A DNA stretch of 64,000 bases, taken from contig NZ_CH672407.1 of assembly GCF_000152885.1 (NCBI RefSeq), positions 239,020 through 303,019 of the forward strand, written 5' to 3'. Positions 9,809-18,853 of the stretch are shown here, piece after piece (within the stretch, counting starts at the first letter, position 1; each line of letters starts with the position of its first letter). The stretch is from Idiomarina baltica OS145. GTDB taxonomy: Bacteria > Pseudomonadota > Gammaproteobacteria > Enterobacterales > Alteromonadaceae. A program made the position numbers and the translations under genes. Under the pieces are notes generated by a model. The model made no database searches, was not told the origin of the DNA, and saw only the letters and a program-made list of their open reading frames with translations.

Positions 9809-10273
9809 TTAAATCTTATCCAAGACGTTAACCATCTCTAACGCACTCAATGCTGCTTCAGAGCCTTTATTACCGGCTTTTGAACCGCTGCGCTCGATGG
9901 CTTGTTCCAGCGTGTCAGTGGTAATAATACCGAACGCCACTGGTAGACCAAATTCCATAGCAACTCGGCCTAAGCCGCTATTACTTTCTCCAGCGACAAA
10001 ATCAAAGTGCGGTGTTCCACCTCGAATAACTGCGCCGACCGCAATAATCGCATCAAACTTATCCGATTCTGCGAGTCGCTTCGCGGTTACTGGGATTTCG
10101 TAAGCACCCGGCACTCTAACCACGGTAATATCGTCATCTGCGACCTGACCATATTGCTTTAGTGTCTGCACAGCGCCCTGAAGGAGGCTTTCAACGACAA
10201 AGTGATTAAAACGAGAGACGATAATAGCAAACTTTTTGCCTGGTGCGTTTATGCCACCCTCAATGATATGCAT
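9809..10273 (-). CDS. ribH: 6,7-dimethyl-8-ribityllumazine synthase
   Basis: Condenses the ribityl-aminouracil intermediate with dihydroxybutanone phosphate, the penultimate riboflavin step. Family motifs are [28 protein letters not shown] (with the catalytic His) and [19 protein letters not shown] place the start at the ATG giving MHIIEGG, which aligns with E. coli MNIIEAN and has AAGGAA 8 nt upstream. A TTG-started form 24 bp longer lacks such support. Other riboflavin genes are not in this window. Confidence 0.95.
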   Translation of the reverse strand: MHIIEGGINAPGKKFAIIVSRFNHFVVESLLQGAVQTLKQYGQVADDDITVVRVPGAYEIPVTAKRLAESDKFDAIIAVGAVIRGGTPHFDFVAGESNSGLGRVAMEFGLPVAFGIITTDTLEQAIERSGSKAGNKGSEAALSALEMVNVLDKI

Positions 10274-10326
10274 GCTTGGAATTCCTTGTGATCTCAATAA
10301 TGCGCAAATAATACCATATTTTAACG

Positions 10327-10980
10327 TTATTTTCGGGCTAACGTATAAGAATAAAATACTTCATGTGTATCCCTATTCATCGCCACCTTTCGTGCTGCGC
10401 TATTATCCAATACAGCGAGCGCCGATTGGTTTGACTCAGAAACAGGGAATAGCACTTGACCCCAGGGCCAGCCAGCTCTTAACCAGTCGGTCGTCAGCGC
10501 AAACAAATCATTATGTAGGTTATCGGCGACTGCCTTTTTCCCTAACCACCACGTCACTTCCGCTTGAATATTGCTGGTATCAAGCGCAGCACCATTACCA
10601 CGCTCTGCTGAAACTGGAGCAAAGTACACCATGCCAACCACTTTGTTCCGCTTTTTATCAGTGACGACAAAGCTAAAGCCATTTTTTTGCTTCATCTGCT
10701 TTAGCAGATGTTGCACCATCGATGCGTTCTGTTCTTCCGACGTTTTACTACTGGGCCAGCTCCATCCAAGCTGATGATACAACCAAGCTTGAGAGTCCAT
10801 GTAAGCGCGATAGATAGCACTGGCATCATCAGCTTTAAGTGCTGTTATTTCGAGTCGAGAGGACTCAATACGCTGCCCCATTGACCAATCGTCTTGCCAA
10901 AACTCGGCTGCGCCGAGGTTTTCACTCAGCGCAAGAGCGAACACAGTCCAAAAAATGATACAAAGACGCCGAACGACCAT
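10327..10980 (-). CDS. GNAT-like acetyltransferase-fold protein with an N-terminal signal sequence
   Basis: 217 residues. The first 25 (RR, then a hydrophobic run ending LGAAEF) look like a cleavable Sec signal peptide. The rest resembles the RimJ/RimL branch of GNAT proteins: [23 protein letters not shown], then [43 protein letters not shown], and a C-terminal [18 protein letters not shown]. The usual acetyl-CoA P-loop (Q/R-x-x-G-x-G/A) is not evident. A periplasmic location without acetyl-CoA would be odd, so it may be a degenerate or repurposed GNAT fold. The start ATG overlaps the stop of the acyltransferase gene by one base (TAATG). Confidence 0.6.
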   Translation of the reverse strand: MVVRRLCIIFWTVFALALSENLGAAEFWQDDWSMGQRIESSRLEITALKADDASAIYRAYMDSQAWLYHQLGWSWPSSKTSEEQNASMVQHLLKQMKQKNGFSFVVTDKKRNKVVGMVYFAPVSAERGNGAALDTSNIQAEVTWWLGKKAVADNLHNDLFALTTDWLRAGWPWGQVLFPVSESNQSALAVLDNSAARKVAMNRDTHEVFYSYTLARK

Positions 10981-11576
10981 TACGCACGCTTACCCTGTGC
11001 ATGAGCGAAAAACGACTTTACACGTTCCAACTCACGTTCGATTTCGCCATTAATCATCATCGCAGGGCCTATATCAATTGCTTTACGAGCAAAGTCCATC
11101 GCAACGGGCACAACCGGTACATTTGCCTGCTTTGCAATATGCAAAAAACCTGACTTCCATTGCTTCACTTTTTTGCGAGTGCCCTCGGGCGTGATCACTA
11201 AAACTAATTCGTGCTTGGTCTTAAACTCTTCAACCATTTTACCAACGACACCATTCGCGGCAGAACGATCAATCGGGATGCCTCCTAATTTGAGCATTAA
11301 ACGCTTAATAGGGAACCGGAACAAACTCGCTTTCCCCAAATAGTTCAGCTTTAAGCCCATTGCGAGCATCACAAACACGCCAACAGGGAAATCCCAATTT
11401 GAAGTATGCGGCGCAATGGGGATAATTGCCTGACGGCTATTTGGCATGGAACCATTAATTTTCCATCCCCCCATTAATCGCATCCCCACTCGCCCTATCC
11501 AACGCGAAAAGCGATTCCCCTGTGACGGGAAATCGCCCTCTAAATTATTAGGTATTGAATCTTGATTTTCTGTCAT
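10980..11576 (-). CDS. PlsC-type lysophospholipid/glycerol acyltransferase
   Basis: Membrane-associated acyltransferase of the LPLAT/PlsC family, which transfers acyl chains to lysophosphatidate or related acceptors. The catalytic H-x4-D motif is APHTSNWDFPVG, and the acceptor-binding motif is ITPEGTRKK, equivalent to the family E-G-T-R block. At 198 residues it is on the short side, as in the small soluble-domain PlsC homologues. The true acceptor is unknown. It sits between the DUF3014 and GNAT-like genes with one-base TAATG overlaps on both sides, so the three are translationally coupled. Confidence 0.85.
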   Translation of the reverse strand: MTENQDSIPNNLEGDFPSQGNRFSRWIGRVGMRLMGGWKINGSMPNSRQAIIPIAPHTSNWDFPVGVFVMLAMGLKLNYLGKASLFRFPIKRLMLKLGGIPIDRSAANGVVGKMVEEFKTKHELVLVITPEGTRKKVKQWKSGFLHIAKQANVPVVPVAMDFARKAIDIGPAMMINGEIERELERVKSFFAHAQGKRA

Positions 11577-12451
11577 TAATTCTCTCGAAACGCTGCTTTT
11601 ACTTCTCTTAACTTAGCCTTGATTCGTTCAATATTGTTCGGTCCCATGCGCAATAGCTGCTTCTGTGCTGGCGGTAAGGCCTCAAGCGACGAATCGTGAT
11701 ACGTGTACATGACACTGTCATCGTCGACTTGCACCAAAGACTCTGGCACGGGTGTTTCTAACAAGACATTAATCGCTTCTATAATCGCATTTTTGAACTC
11801 ACTGTCAGGGTAACCGATTTCACCGTATGCCTCTTGAAGCAACGGTTTAAACAACTCGTAGTTATCCACTAATGCATTGGCATCCAGGCTGGTAAACCAG
11901 TCGACGATAGGATCGTAACGTTGATAGCTTTGCTCATCAATATACAAGTCGCCCTCGACTTCAATCACTGAGAACCGGCCATCTGGGCGCTGCACTACGG
12001 TTCTGTCAGTCACCAACATGCCATTTCTTAGGTTATCGATAATAACCACAGCGTCTTTAATCAGTTGCGAGCTCTTCAGTGGCTGTATCTCTATGCCACT
12101 ATTATCCAATTCTTGCAGCACTGTCGGGGTGCTCTCGTTGAGATCAGGTAGCGTGATAGCCGGTTCTGGCTCTTCCACCACCTCGGTGGTCGGCTCTGGC
12201 GTCGCTGCTGGTTCAGGATCTGGTTCTGGCTGCGGCTGTGGCTCAGGCTCTTTCGGTTCGACCGCAGGCGCCTCTTCAGGCTGCTTTGGCAAATCCATCG
12301 ACTGTGTCTGTTTTGCCTCGTTGTTATTTGAGCCACTTAACATCCACCAACTAACGCCACCAATAATAATAGCGACAATAATAACCGCAACGACCCAGCG
12401 AGCGGTGTTGCTACTGCTTTCTTTATCAGGATAATTATCTTGTTCTGCCAT
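11576..12451 (-). CDS. DUF3014 family membrane-anchored envelope protein
   Basis: 291 residues: a short acidic N-terminus, a single transmembrane helix (about 20-40), a Pro/Glu repeat-like linker (about 58-100), and then a C-terminal domain with GMLVTDRTVVQRPDGRFSVIE, YDPIVDWFTSLDANALVDNYELFKPLLQEAYGE and YPDSEFKNAIIEAINVLLETP. I recognise this pattern as DUF3014, which has no established function. The architecture predicts a protein anchored in the inner membrane with the domain reaching through the periplasm. It starts 28 bp after yaaA and is coupled to the acyltransferase. Confidence 0.82.
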   Translation of the reverse strand: MAEQDNYPDKESSSNTARWVVAVIIVAIIIGGVSWWMLSGSNNNEAKQTQSMDLPKQPEEAPAVEPKEPEPQPQPEPDPEPAATPEPTTEVVEEPEPAITLPDLNESTPTVLQELDNSGIEIQPLKSSQLIKDAVVIIDNLRNGMLVTDRTVVQRPDGRFSVIEVEGDLYIDEQSYQRYDPIVDWFTSLDANALVDNYELFKPLLQEAYGEIGYPDSEFKNAIIEAINVLLETPVPESLVQVDDDSVMYTYHDSSLEALPPAQKQLLRMGPNNIERIKAKLREVKAAFREN

Positions 12452-12479
12452 GCCCTGCGGTCCTCATTGTTGCAATAGA

Positions 12480-13262
12480 TTAAGGTCGTTCGCTTTCAGC
12501 GCGCTTGAATACAAGTTCTTTTTCGTTAGATTCAGATTCTGAAAAACGATAACCCGCATAGTCAAACGCTTTTAAATCAGACACATTTTCAGGCTTTTGG
12601 TTCACCATAAAGCGCGCCATTAACCCTCGTGCTTTCTTCGCATAAAAACTAATGACCTTAAACTGGCCGTTTTTTTCATCCTTAAACACTGGCGTAATGA
12701 GCTGAGCGTTCAATGCCTTTTTGTTGACTGATGAAAAGTACTCGTTAGAAGCCAAGTTGACCAATACATCGCTGCCCGTTTGCTTCAAATCCGCATTGAG
12801 CATTTCAGTAATTTGGTCACCCCAAAACTCATAAAGATTTTTACCGCGCTGATTATCGAGCTTAGTCCCCATCTCGAGACGATAAGGCTGCATCAAATCA
12901 AGCGGCCTTAGCAAGCCGTATAATCCCGACAAAATTCTAAGTTGCTGTTGCGCTGATCGCACTTCTTCGTGAGTCATTGATTCAGCATCTAAGCCCGCAT
13001 AAACATCACCATTAAATGCGTAAATAGCGGGTCGTGCATTATCTTCATTAAATGGACGGGTCCACTCAGTAAATCGAGCCGCATTTAAACCCGCCAATTT
13101 GTCACTGATCTTCATCAGCGATCCAAGCTGCTGTGGAGTCAGCTCACGGCAACGTTGAACCAGTATTTCAGCCTCATCAAGCAACCGAGGTTGCGTTGCT
13201 TCTACCGCAAGATGTTCGGATTCATAATCTAAATTCTTGGCCGGCGAAAGTACCGCGAGCAT
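12480..13262 (-). CDS. yaaA: Peroxide stress protein YaaA (DUF328/UPF0246)
   Basis: YaaA lowers free intracellular iron and limits DNA damage during hydrogen peroxide stress in E. coli. 260 residues, near E. coli length. Starts [15 protein letters not shown] and has [35 protein letters not shown] and [17 protein letters not shown]. It lies only 16 bp after secF, so it may be expressed with the Sec genes. Confidence 0.95.
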   Translation of the reverse strand: MLAVLSPAKNLDYESEHLAVEATQPRLLDEAEILVQRCRELTPQQLGSLMKISDKLAGLNAARFTEWTRPFNEDNARPAIYAFNGDVYAGLDAESMTHEEVRSAQQQLRILSGLYGLLRPLDLMQPYRLEMGTKLDNQRGKNLYEFWGDQITEMLNADLKQTGSDVLVNLASNEYFSSVNKKALNAQLITPVFKDEKNGQFKVISFYAKKARGLMARFMVNQKPENVSDLKAFDYAGYRFSESESNEKELVFKRAESERP

Positions 13263-13278
13263 ATTAATCTCCTATGAA

Positions 13279-14229
13279 CTATTGCAGCGGATCTTGATCC
13301 GCACCTTCTTTTTCGACTTCTGTTGGCATCAGATCGTCACGGCTAACACCTAACGATAACGCTACGCTGCTTGCTACGAAAATTGACGAATAAGTACCGA
13401 CAAATACACCAAATAATAGCGCAGTGGCAAAGCCATGGATCAACTGTCCACCAACAAAGAACAGCGCCAACAACACTAAAATAGTGGTTAATGACGTAAT
13501 CAACGTACGGCTCATGGTATCCGTTAACGCTCGGTTAATAACCTGCGTTGGTGTCAACTTAGCGTACTTACGGAACGTCTCACGTACGCGATCCGAGACA
13601 ACCACAGTATCGTTAATTGAGTAACCTATCACCGCAAGAAGTGCCGCCAACACGGTTAAGTCAAACTCGAGACCCAAAGCCGAGAACAAACCCAGCGTTA
13701 AAATAACATCGTGCGCGAGTGCTGAAACAGCACCAACAGCCAAACGCCATTCGAAACGCATTGCGATGTATATCAAGATACATATCAACGCGGTCAGCAT
13801 CGCTAACCCGCCCTGTTCGACAAATTCGTCACCCACGTTAGGTCCCACAAATTCGATCCGACGCATTTCGATGGAATTATCAATTCCTTCACGCAGGGTC
13901 GTTAAAATTTGTGTTCCCAGCTCCTCCGCTTTTACACCCTCTCTAGGTGCCAATCGGATCAATAAATCTTGCTGGGTGCCGTAATTCTGCACCACGGCAT
14001 CATCAAACCCACCGGCTTCAAGCGTACTGCGAACCTGATCAAGCTCAGCCGCTTGTGGGAAACCGACTTCAATAAGCGTTCCGCCAGTAAAGTCTAAGCC
14101 AAAGTTAAGTTTGTTTACCGATAACGAAACAATTGACGCGATAAGGAGCAAGCCACTGATGAGCGCAAATACTCCACGGAAGCGCATGAATCCTATGCGT
14201 TCTTTTGTTTTAATAAACTGTCTCATCAT
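13279..14229 (-). CDS. secF: Protein translocase subunit SecF
   Basis: Inner-membrane component of SecDF, which uses the proton motive force to aid late steps of Sec translocation. 316 residues; about six transmembrane helices. Motifs are LNFGLDFTGGTLIEVGF in the first periplasmic region, YSINDTVVVSDRVRE (helix 4/5) and TLITSLTTILVLLALF. It starts 5 bp after secD. The start codon is one of two adjacent ATGs. Confidence 0.96.
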   Translation of the reverse strand: MMRQFIKTKERIGFMRFRGVFALISGLLLIASIVSLSVNKLNFGLDFTGGTLIEVGFPQAAELDQVRSTLEAGGFDDAVVQNYGTQQDLLIRLAPREGVKAEELGTQILTTLREGIDNSIEMRRIEFVGPNVGDEFVEQGGLAMLTALICILIYIAMRFEWRLAVGAVSALAHDVILTLGLFSALGLEFDLTVLAALLAVIGYSINDTVVVSDRVRETFRKYAKLTPTQVINRALTDTMSRTLITSLTTILVLLALFFVGGQLIHGFATALLFGVFVGTYSSIFVASSVALSLGVSRDDLMPTEVEKEGADQDPLQ

Positions 14230-14234
14230 TCACC

Positions 14235-16079
14235 CTAAATTGATAACTTGCTTAAACGCTTACCACCCCATACGGAGTTCACTATCGCTCGCGTGCCTAC
14301 TATTGCAGTAAACATCGAAGTGATAATACCGATCGCCAATGTAATCGCGAATCCTTTAACCGGGCCATTACCTACGGCAAAGAGGATAATCGCAGCGATC
14401 AACGTGGTAATGTTCGCATCAGCGATGGTCGACAAGGCACTATCATAACCATGATGAATCGCTTGTTGCGGACTTCGCTTAGCGCGTATTTCCTCGCGAA
14501 TACGTTCGAATATCAGCACGTTAGCATCGACCGCCATACCGACTGTCAGAACGATACCTGCCATACCAGGAAGAGTGAGCGTTGCACCCGGTATCATCGA
14601 CATAACACCAATGATAAGCACGATATTAGCTGCCAAAGCCATGTCAGCAACAAGACCAAACTTACGGTAATAGATAACCATAAATAGGAGCACTAACACC
14701 AAGCCCCAAATAATCGCTTGAGTACCTGCATCGATATTTTGTTGACCTAAACTCGGACCCACTGTCCGTTCTTCAACAATTTGAATCGGCGCAATCAACG
14801 CACCCGCACGGAGCAAGAGTGAAAGGTTTTGCGCTTCTTGCGGACCTACACCGGTGATACGGAAGCTGCTACCTAAACGAGATTGAATTGTTGCCACACT
14901 GACGACTTCTGCTTTCTTATTAAATTGCAGATTACCCTCAGCATCGCGTTCGCCAGTTGATTCATACTCCATGAATACCGTAGCCATTGGTTTGCCGACA
15001 TTGTCTTTGGTCGCCAATGACATCTTGTCACCGCCAACACCATCCAACTCGATATTTACCTGAGGACGATTATATTCGTCGTAACCAACGCCCGCATTAA
15101 CAATATGGTCGCCTGTTAGAATCACATCCTCTTTTAACAGCTGTGGACCGCCGTTACGCGAAGGGAGTAACTCACTACCAAACGGTACTCGACCATTGAC
15201 TGCATCTCGTACATCATTTTCGGTATCTACCATGCGAAACTCGAGCGTCGCTGTCGCACCCAAAATTTCTTTAGCACGCGCTGTATCCTGCACGCCCGGC
15301 AATTCCACGACAATGCGATTTGCGCCTTGACGCTGGATAACAGGCTCCGCAACACCAAGCTCGTTAACCCGGTTACGCATGATAGTAATATTTTGCGACA
15401 CCGCATAATCACGCGTTTCCGCGAGTTTTTGCTCGGTCATTCGCATGGTTACAGTATTGGTTTCTGCATCGACAACCATTTGATAGCCTTGATAACGACC
15501 ATCTAAATACTGCTCTGCCTGTTGAAAGTCTTCATCTGAACGAAGCTCAACGTTAATGGCATTATCTTCAACGCTTACGTTAGTGTAACGAATACGCTCC
15601 TCGCGCAAAGAGCTACGAATAGTATCTTTCATACCATCTAAGATCTTGCGCATGGCTTCGTTCATATCGATTTCCATCAAGAAATGAACGCCACCACGTA
15701 AATCTAGGCCCAATTTCATGGGCTCAGCACCAATACTTTTCAGCCAACTCGGCGTTGCTGGTGCCAAGTTAAGGGCTACAATATAGTGATCACCTAAGCG
15801 CTTATTGAGGGCTTCACGCGCTTGTAGTTGCTCTTTATCGGAGCTCAGTCGTACGAGTACTTGTTCTTGCTCAAGCGCAATCGATTTAGGTGAAATGTCT
15901 TCTGACTTCAGCGTTTCGCGAACTAGATCAAGCGTTGCGGCATCTACTGTTGCTTGACGATCTGCGGAAATTTGTACTGCGGGATCTTCGCCGTAAATGT
16001 TAGGCAGCGCATACAGCGCTGCCAACAAAATAACGAAAATAACGAGCAGGTTTTTCCACAACGGGTATTTATTTAACAC
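14235..16079 (-). CDS. secD: Protein translocase subunit SecD
   Basis: SecD partner of SecF, with a large periplasmic P1 domain between helix 1 and helix 2. 614 residues, the E. coli length. Motifs are [39 protein letters not shown], then the RND-like membrane half with [17 protein letters not shown] and [14 protein letters not shown]. It lies 24 bp after yajC. Confidence 0.97.
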   Translation of the reverse strand: MLNKYPLWKNLLVIFVILLAALYALPNIYGEDPAVQISADRQATVDAATLDLVRETLKSEDISPKSIALEQEQVLVRLSSDKEQLQAREALNKRLGDHYIVALNLAPATPSWLKSIGAEPMKLGLDLRGGVHFLMEIDMNEAMRKILDGMKDTIRSSLREERIRYTNVSVEDNAINVELRSDEDFQQAEQYLDGRYQGYQMVVDAETNTVTMRMTEQKLAETRDYAVSQNITIMRNRVNELGVAEPVIQRQGANRIVVELPGVQDTARAKEILGATATLEFRMVDTENDVRDAVNGRVPFGSELLPSRNGGPQLLKEDVILTGDHIVNAGVGYDEYNRPQVNIELDGVGGDKMSLATKDNVGKPMATVFMEYESTGERDAEGNLQFNKKAEVVSVATIQSRLGSSFRITGVGPQEAQNLSLLLRAGALIAPIQIVEERTVGPSLGQQNIDAGTQAIIWGLVLVLLFMVIYYRKFGLVADMALAANIVLIIGVMSMIPGATLTLPGMAGIVLTVGMAVDANVLIFERIREEIRAKRSPQQAIHHGYDSALSTIADANITTLIAAIILFAVGNGPVKGFAITLAIGIITSMFTAIVGTRAIVNSVWGGKRLSKLSI

Positions 16080-16103
16080 GTCGTGCCTACCTTACATTTT
16101 CTA

Positions 16104-16439
16104 TTAGAGAGACTTCATTGTACCTTTAGGAAGAACAGAGGTTACAGCTGCTTTTTGTACTGTCACTTCCATTTCTTCACTCAGCGCGATGACGATAAAA
16201 TCTTTGTCATCGCTCACTTTAGTAATTTTGCCAACCATGCCGCCTTGAGTGAGTACTTCGTCACCCTTGCTCAGCGAACCAATGAGCTCTTTATGCTGCT
16301 TCATACGCTTCGCTTGTGGACGATAAATCAGAAAGTAAAATACCAAACCGAATAATAGCAGCATGATGATCAATTCCATGCCGCCACCTTGAGCAGCTGC
16401 ACCATCTTGCGCGTACGCAGGGCTAATAAAAAAACTCAT
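16104..16439 (-). CDS. yajC: Sec translocon accessory protein YajC
   Basis: Single-pass inner-membrane protein that associates with SecDF. 111 residues, with one transmembrane segment (about 20-40) followed by YFLIYRPQAKRMKQHKELIGSL and GDEVLTQGGMVGKITKV. It heads a minus-strand array of closely spaced genes (yajC-secD-secF-yaaA and on). The tgt/queA genes usually upstream of yajC are absent here; a sigma-54-type regulator gene occupies that place. Confidence 0.95.
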   Translation of the reverse strand: MSFFISPAYAQDGAAAQGGGMELIIMLLLFGLVFYFLIYRPQAKRMKQHKELIGSLSKGDEVLTQGGMVGKITKVSDDKDFIVIALSEEMEVTVQKAAVTSVLPKGTMKSL

Positions 16440-16574
16440 AATGTTTCCTCAATTGATGTTGCTTTATAATATTTTAACGCCACCCATTTCAGATGAGGGC
16501 TGATTTCTTAATTGCAAGTGCTGACCGCACAGTTTATCGGATTTTCGCCGTGTTTAATATGCCTAACTTTCAAC

Positions 16575-18095
16575 CTATATTGCTAAACCCATCGCTTTAA
16601 GCCGACGCCTCAAACCTACTTGGGATACTTTCAATGCCCACATCATTTTTTCTGTGTCACCATTGTACCGTTCATAGTGCTCTCGAATCGTCACCTCATC
16701 TAAATCCTGCGCTGTTTGAATTCCATCGAAGCGCTGAATAAGCTGATAAACAGAGGCTCGGGATATGTTCAGTTCCCGTGCAGTTGCTTGCAACTCAAAG
16801 CGGTTATTCTGTAAAGACTCGATGAGTTCATCTTTGCTGACACTGTTAGGCTTACGCGATTTTGTCACTTTTTTGCTGCTGGTTTGCGCTGCTGATTCTT
16901 GTTTGTTTGCAAGAATATTAATCAGCTGCGGATCCAAATAAAGGCTCTCTTTATCACGGCTATCAATGACAATCTGTCGCGCAACGTTACGCAGTTGTCG
17001 CACATTCCCAGGCCAATTAAACATTAACAACTGTACGACTAAGTCAGTAGGGACCTCGGCTGTCATCGCCTTCTCCGCATGAACGCGCGCCCACTGTTCA
17101 GCGACAAAGTGATAAAATAACAAACCGATGTCTTCTCGCCGGTCGACCAGGTTCGGAACAAAGAACTGATAAGCTGACAACAAATTATTTAATCGCCACA
17201 AGACCGAGCTTTTATTTTCTGGACAGTTGTCGTAAGTACTTGTCAGCATGAATCGACACTTTAGGGCGACCGAGTTCGCATCATTTACTGCCAATACTTT
17301 CTGGGCTTTAAACGCCTTAAATATCAGTTCATGGACTTTTTCTGAGGCGTCCTCTAAGTCTTCTAACAGTATCGTTCCACTGCCTGCTTGCTCCAACCAG
17401 CCTCTTTTTCTCTGACCATTGCGAACCACGCCAAATAGCTCTTCTTCGGCAACCGCATCATGTATCGCGGCGACATTCACTGAAATGAACGGTTCATTGG
17501 CTTGATCACTGTACTCGTGAATACTGCGTGCAACGTGCTCTTTACCAACACCTGCCGCTCCTCGAATCATGACCGGTAGGCTGAGTCGTGCAATATTTTT
17601 TGCTTTATCTCTCACCGCCGCAATATCGGGACTAATACCTAAAATCATGTTGTCATCAGGAACAATCATGTGTTGCAGAGGTAAAAACTTTAAAATGAGT
17701 ACGACCTTCTGACTCAAGGTCAAAATAACGCCCTCATGCATATCGTCGGCCGTTAACAGGTACTCTTGCTGAAGCGAACGGCCTGGGATCGAAACTTCCG
17801 TACTCGTACTGTGAGCGCGAACACGGAACAACTCATCAGAGTCTTTTTGAATGATTAGAGGTGAGCGGCTGATGTGTTGATCAGCCAGCGGTTTACCTGC
17901 ATATCCGCTTTTTGAGAATTCAGGACGATTACGACTAACATAGCCACGACCCTCACGATCTAAGTCGAGTAATGGCGCGACTTCTCCCACTCGGTTGAGA
18001 TTTGGGTGAAGCGCAATTACCAACATAGGAACCGCAGCTTGCTGCTTATCCAACGAGTCATCAACATGTTGTGTTTTAATATCGGATATATCCAT
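16575..18095 (-). CDS. FHA / AAA+ sigma-54-activator-like regulator lacking the GAFTGA loop
   Basis: 506 residues. The N-terminal 150 residues look FHA-like (RGYVSRNRPEF, DQHISRSPLII, HEGVILTLSQKVVLILKFL). A sigma-54-type AAA+ domain follows: Walker A GAAGVGKEHVARSIHEY, then VNVAAIHD, EEELFGVVRNGQRKRGWLEQ, GTILLEDLED, and NWPGNVRQLRNVAR. In normal activators the stretch after ELFG holds GAFTGA, which contacts sigma-54; here about six residues including it are missing. Walker B ends E-D rather than D-E, and the sensor I Asn context is altered. The C-terminus has a Fis-type HTH (ATARELNISRASVYQLI) and a second HTH-like segment near the end. It probably does not remodel sigma-54 holoenzyme in the standard way. 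Confidence 0.82.
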   Translation of the reverse strand: MDISDIKTQHVDDSLDKQQAAVPMLVIALHPNLNRVGEVAPLLDLDREGRGYVSRNRPEFSKSGYAGKPLADQHISRSPLIIQKDSDELFRVRAHSTSTEVSIPGRSLQQEYLLTADDMHEGVILTLSQKVVLILKFLPLQHMIVPDDNMILGISPDIAAVRDKAKNIARLSLPVMIRGAAGVGKEHVARSIHEYSDQANEPFISVNVAAIHDAVAEEELFGVVRNGQRKRGWLEQAGSGTILLEDLEDASEKVHELIFKAFKAQKVLAVNDANSVALKCRFMLTSTYDNCPENKSSVLWRLNNLLSAYQFFVPNLVDRREDIGLLFYHFVAEQWARVHAEKAMTAEVPTDLVVQLLMFNWPGNVRQLRNVARQIVIDSRDKESLYLDPQLINILANKQESAAQTSSKKVTKSRKPNSVSKDELIESLQNNRFELQATARELNISRASVYQLIQRFDGIQTAQDLDEVTIREHYERYNGDTEKMMWALKVSQVGLRRRLKAMGLAI

Positions 18096-18227
18096 AGCTT
18101 GCTAGTCCTTAAGCATTCTCGTCGTCAACTACAATATAATACTGTGGTGACCTAAAAACTGCTACATTTCTCGTCCCATCTATGGCACTGTTGGCTTTAT
18201 TTTATCTGCGAAAGCGCCAAGACTAAA

Positions 18228-18851
18228 ATGTCCTCAATTGATCTCTTATTTTACCTTACCGACTTAACAGGTGTCGCGGTATTTGCGGTAGCAGGTACAT
18301 TACTTGCGTTCCGTAAAAAAATGGACGGCTTTGGCGTTATCATTCTCGCCTCCGCAACCGCCATTGGTGGGGGCACAACGCGCGACCTGATTTTAGGCCT
18401 TCCGGTGTTTTGGACACACGACCCAACTTACATTTACGTCATTATCGCGGCCGCCTTGCTTACTATCATTTGGCTAAGATTTAAGTCTTATATTCCTATC
18501 AATACATTATTAGTGGCCGATGCTTTTGGTTTAGCATTTTTCGCGACCATGGGCGCACAGAAGACCCTCGCAGCCGGCTTTACGCCCTTTATCGCTGTTA
18601 TTATGGGAACCGTATCAGCGTGCTTTGGCGGCATGTTACGAGATGTGCTCGCTCGTGATGTTCCCATGGTATTAAAAAGTGAACTCTATGCAACGACATG
18701 CATCATAGGCGCTACAATTTATACAGTGCTTGTTCCCTACTTCCCTGTAACCGCATTAGTGGCGAGTATGCTGGTAACCTTAGTCGTCCGACTCGGGGCT
18801 ATCAAATACCAGTGGTCGCTCCCCGTATTTAAAGAGTATGAGCACCACTAG
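18228..18851 (+). CDS. Trimeric intracellular cation (TRIC) channel family protein (UPF0126)
   Basis: 207-residue membrane protein with about seven helices made of two tandem UPF0126 repeats. The first repeat has VFAVAGTLLAFRKKMDGFG and GGGTTRDLILG; the second has ADAFGLAFFATMGAQKTL and CFGGMLRDVLARDVPMVLK. These Gly-rich loops are the family signature. Bacterial relatives are K+-permeable TRIC-like channels; E. coli YicG and YadS belong here, and their physiological roles are unclear. It ends 2 bp before the sensor kinase gene, so the two are likely cotranscribed. Confidence 0.88.
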   Translation: MSSIDLLFYLTDLTGVAVFAVAGTLLAFRKKMDGFGVIILASATAIGGGTTRDLILGLPVFWTHDPTYIYVIIAAALLTIIWLRFKSYIPINTLLVADAFGLAFFATMGAQKTLAAGFTPFIAVIMGTVSACFGGMLRDVLARDVPMVLKSELYATTCIIGATIYTVLVPYFPVTALVASMLVTLVVRLGAIKYQWSLPVFKEYEHH

Positions 18852-18853
18852 CC

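Noticed and set aside
10274..10297. TTG-initiated N-terminal extension of ribH
   Set aside because: The extra eight residues do not resemble RibH N-termini, and the ATG start has a good AAGGAA site.
12091..12434. Alternative-frame ORFs over the DUF3014 Pro/Glu linker
   Set aside because: They arise from the repetitive Pro/Glu codons; composition is biased (Gly/Ser or Arg-rich) and there is no ribosome site.
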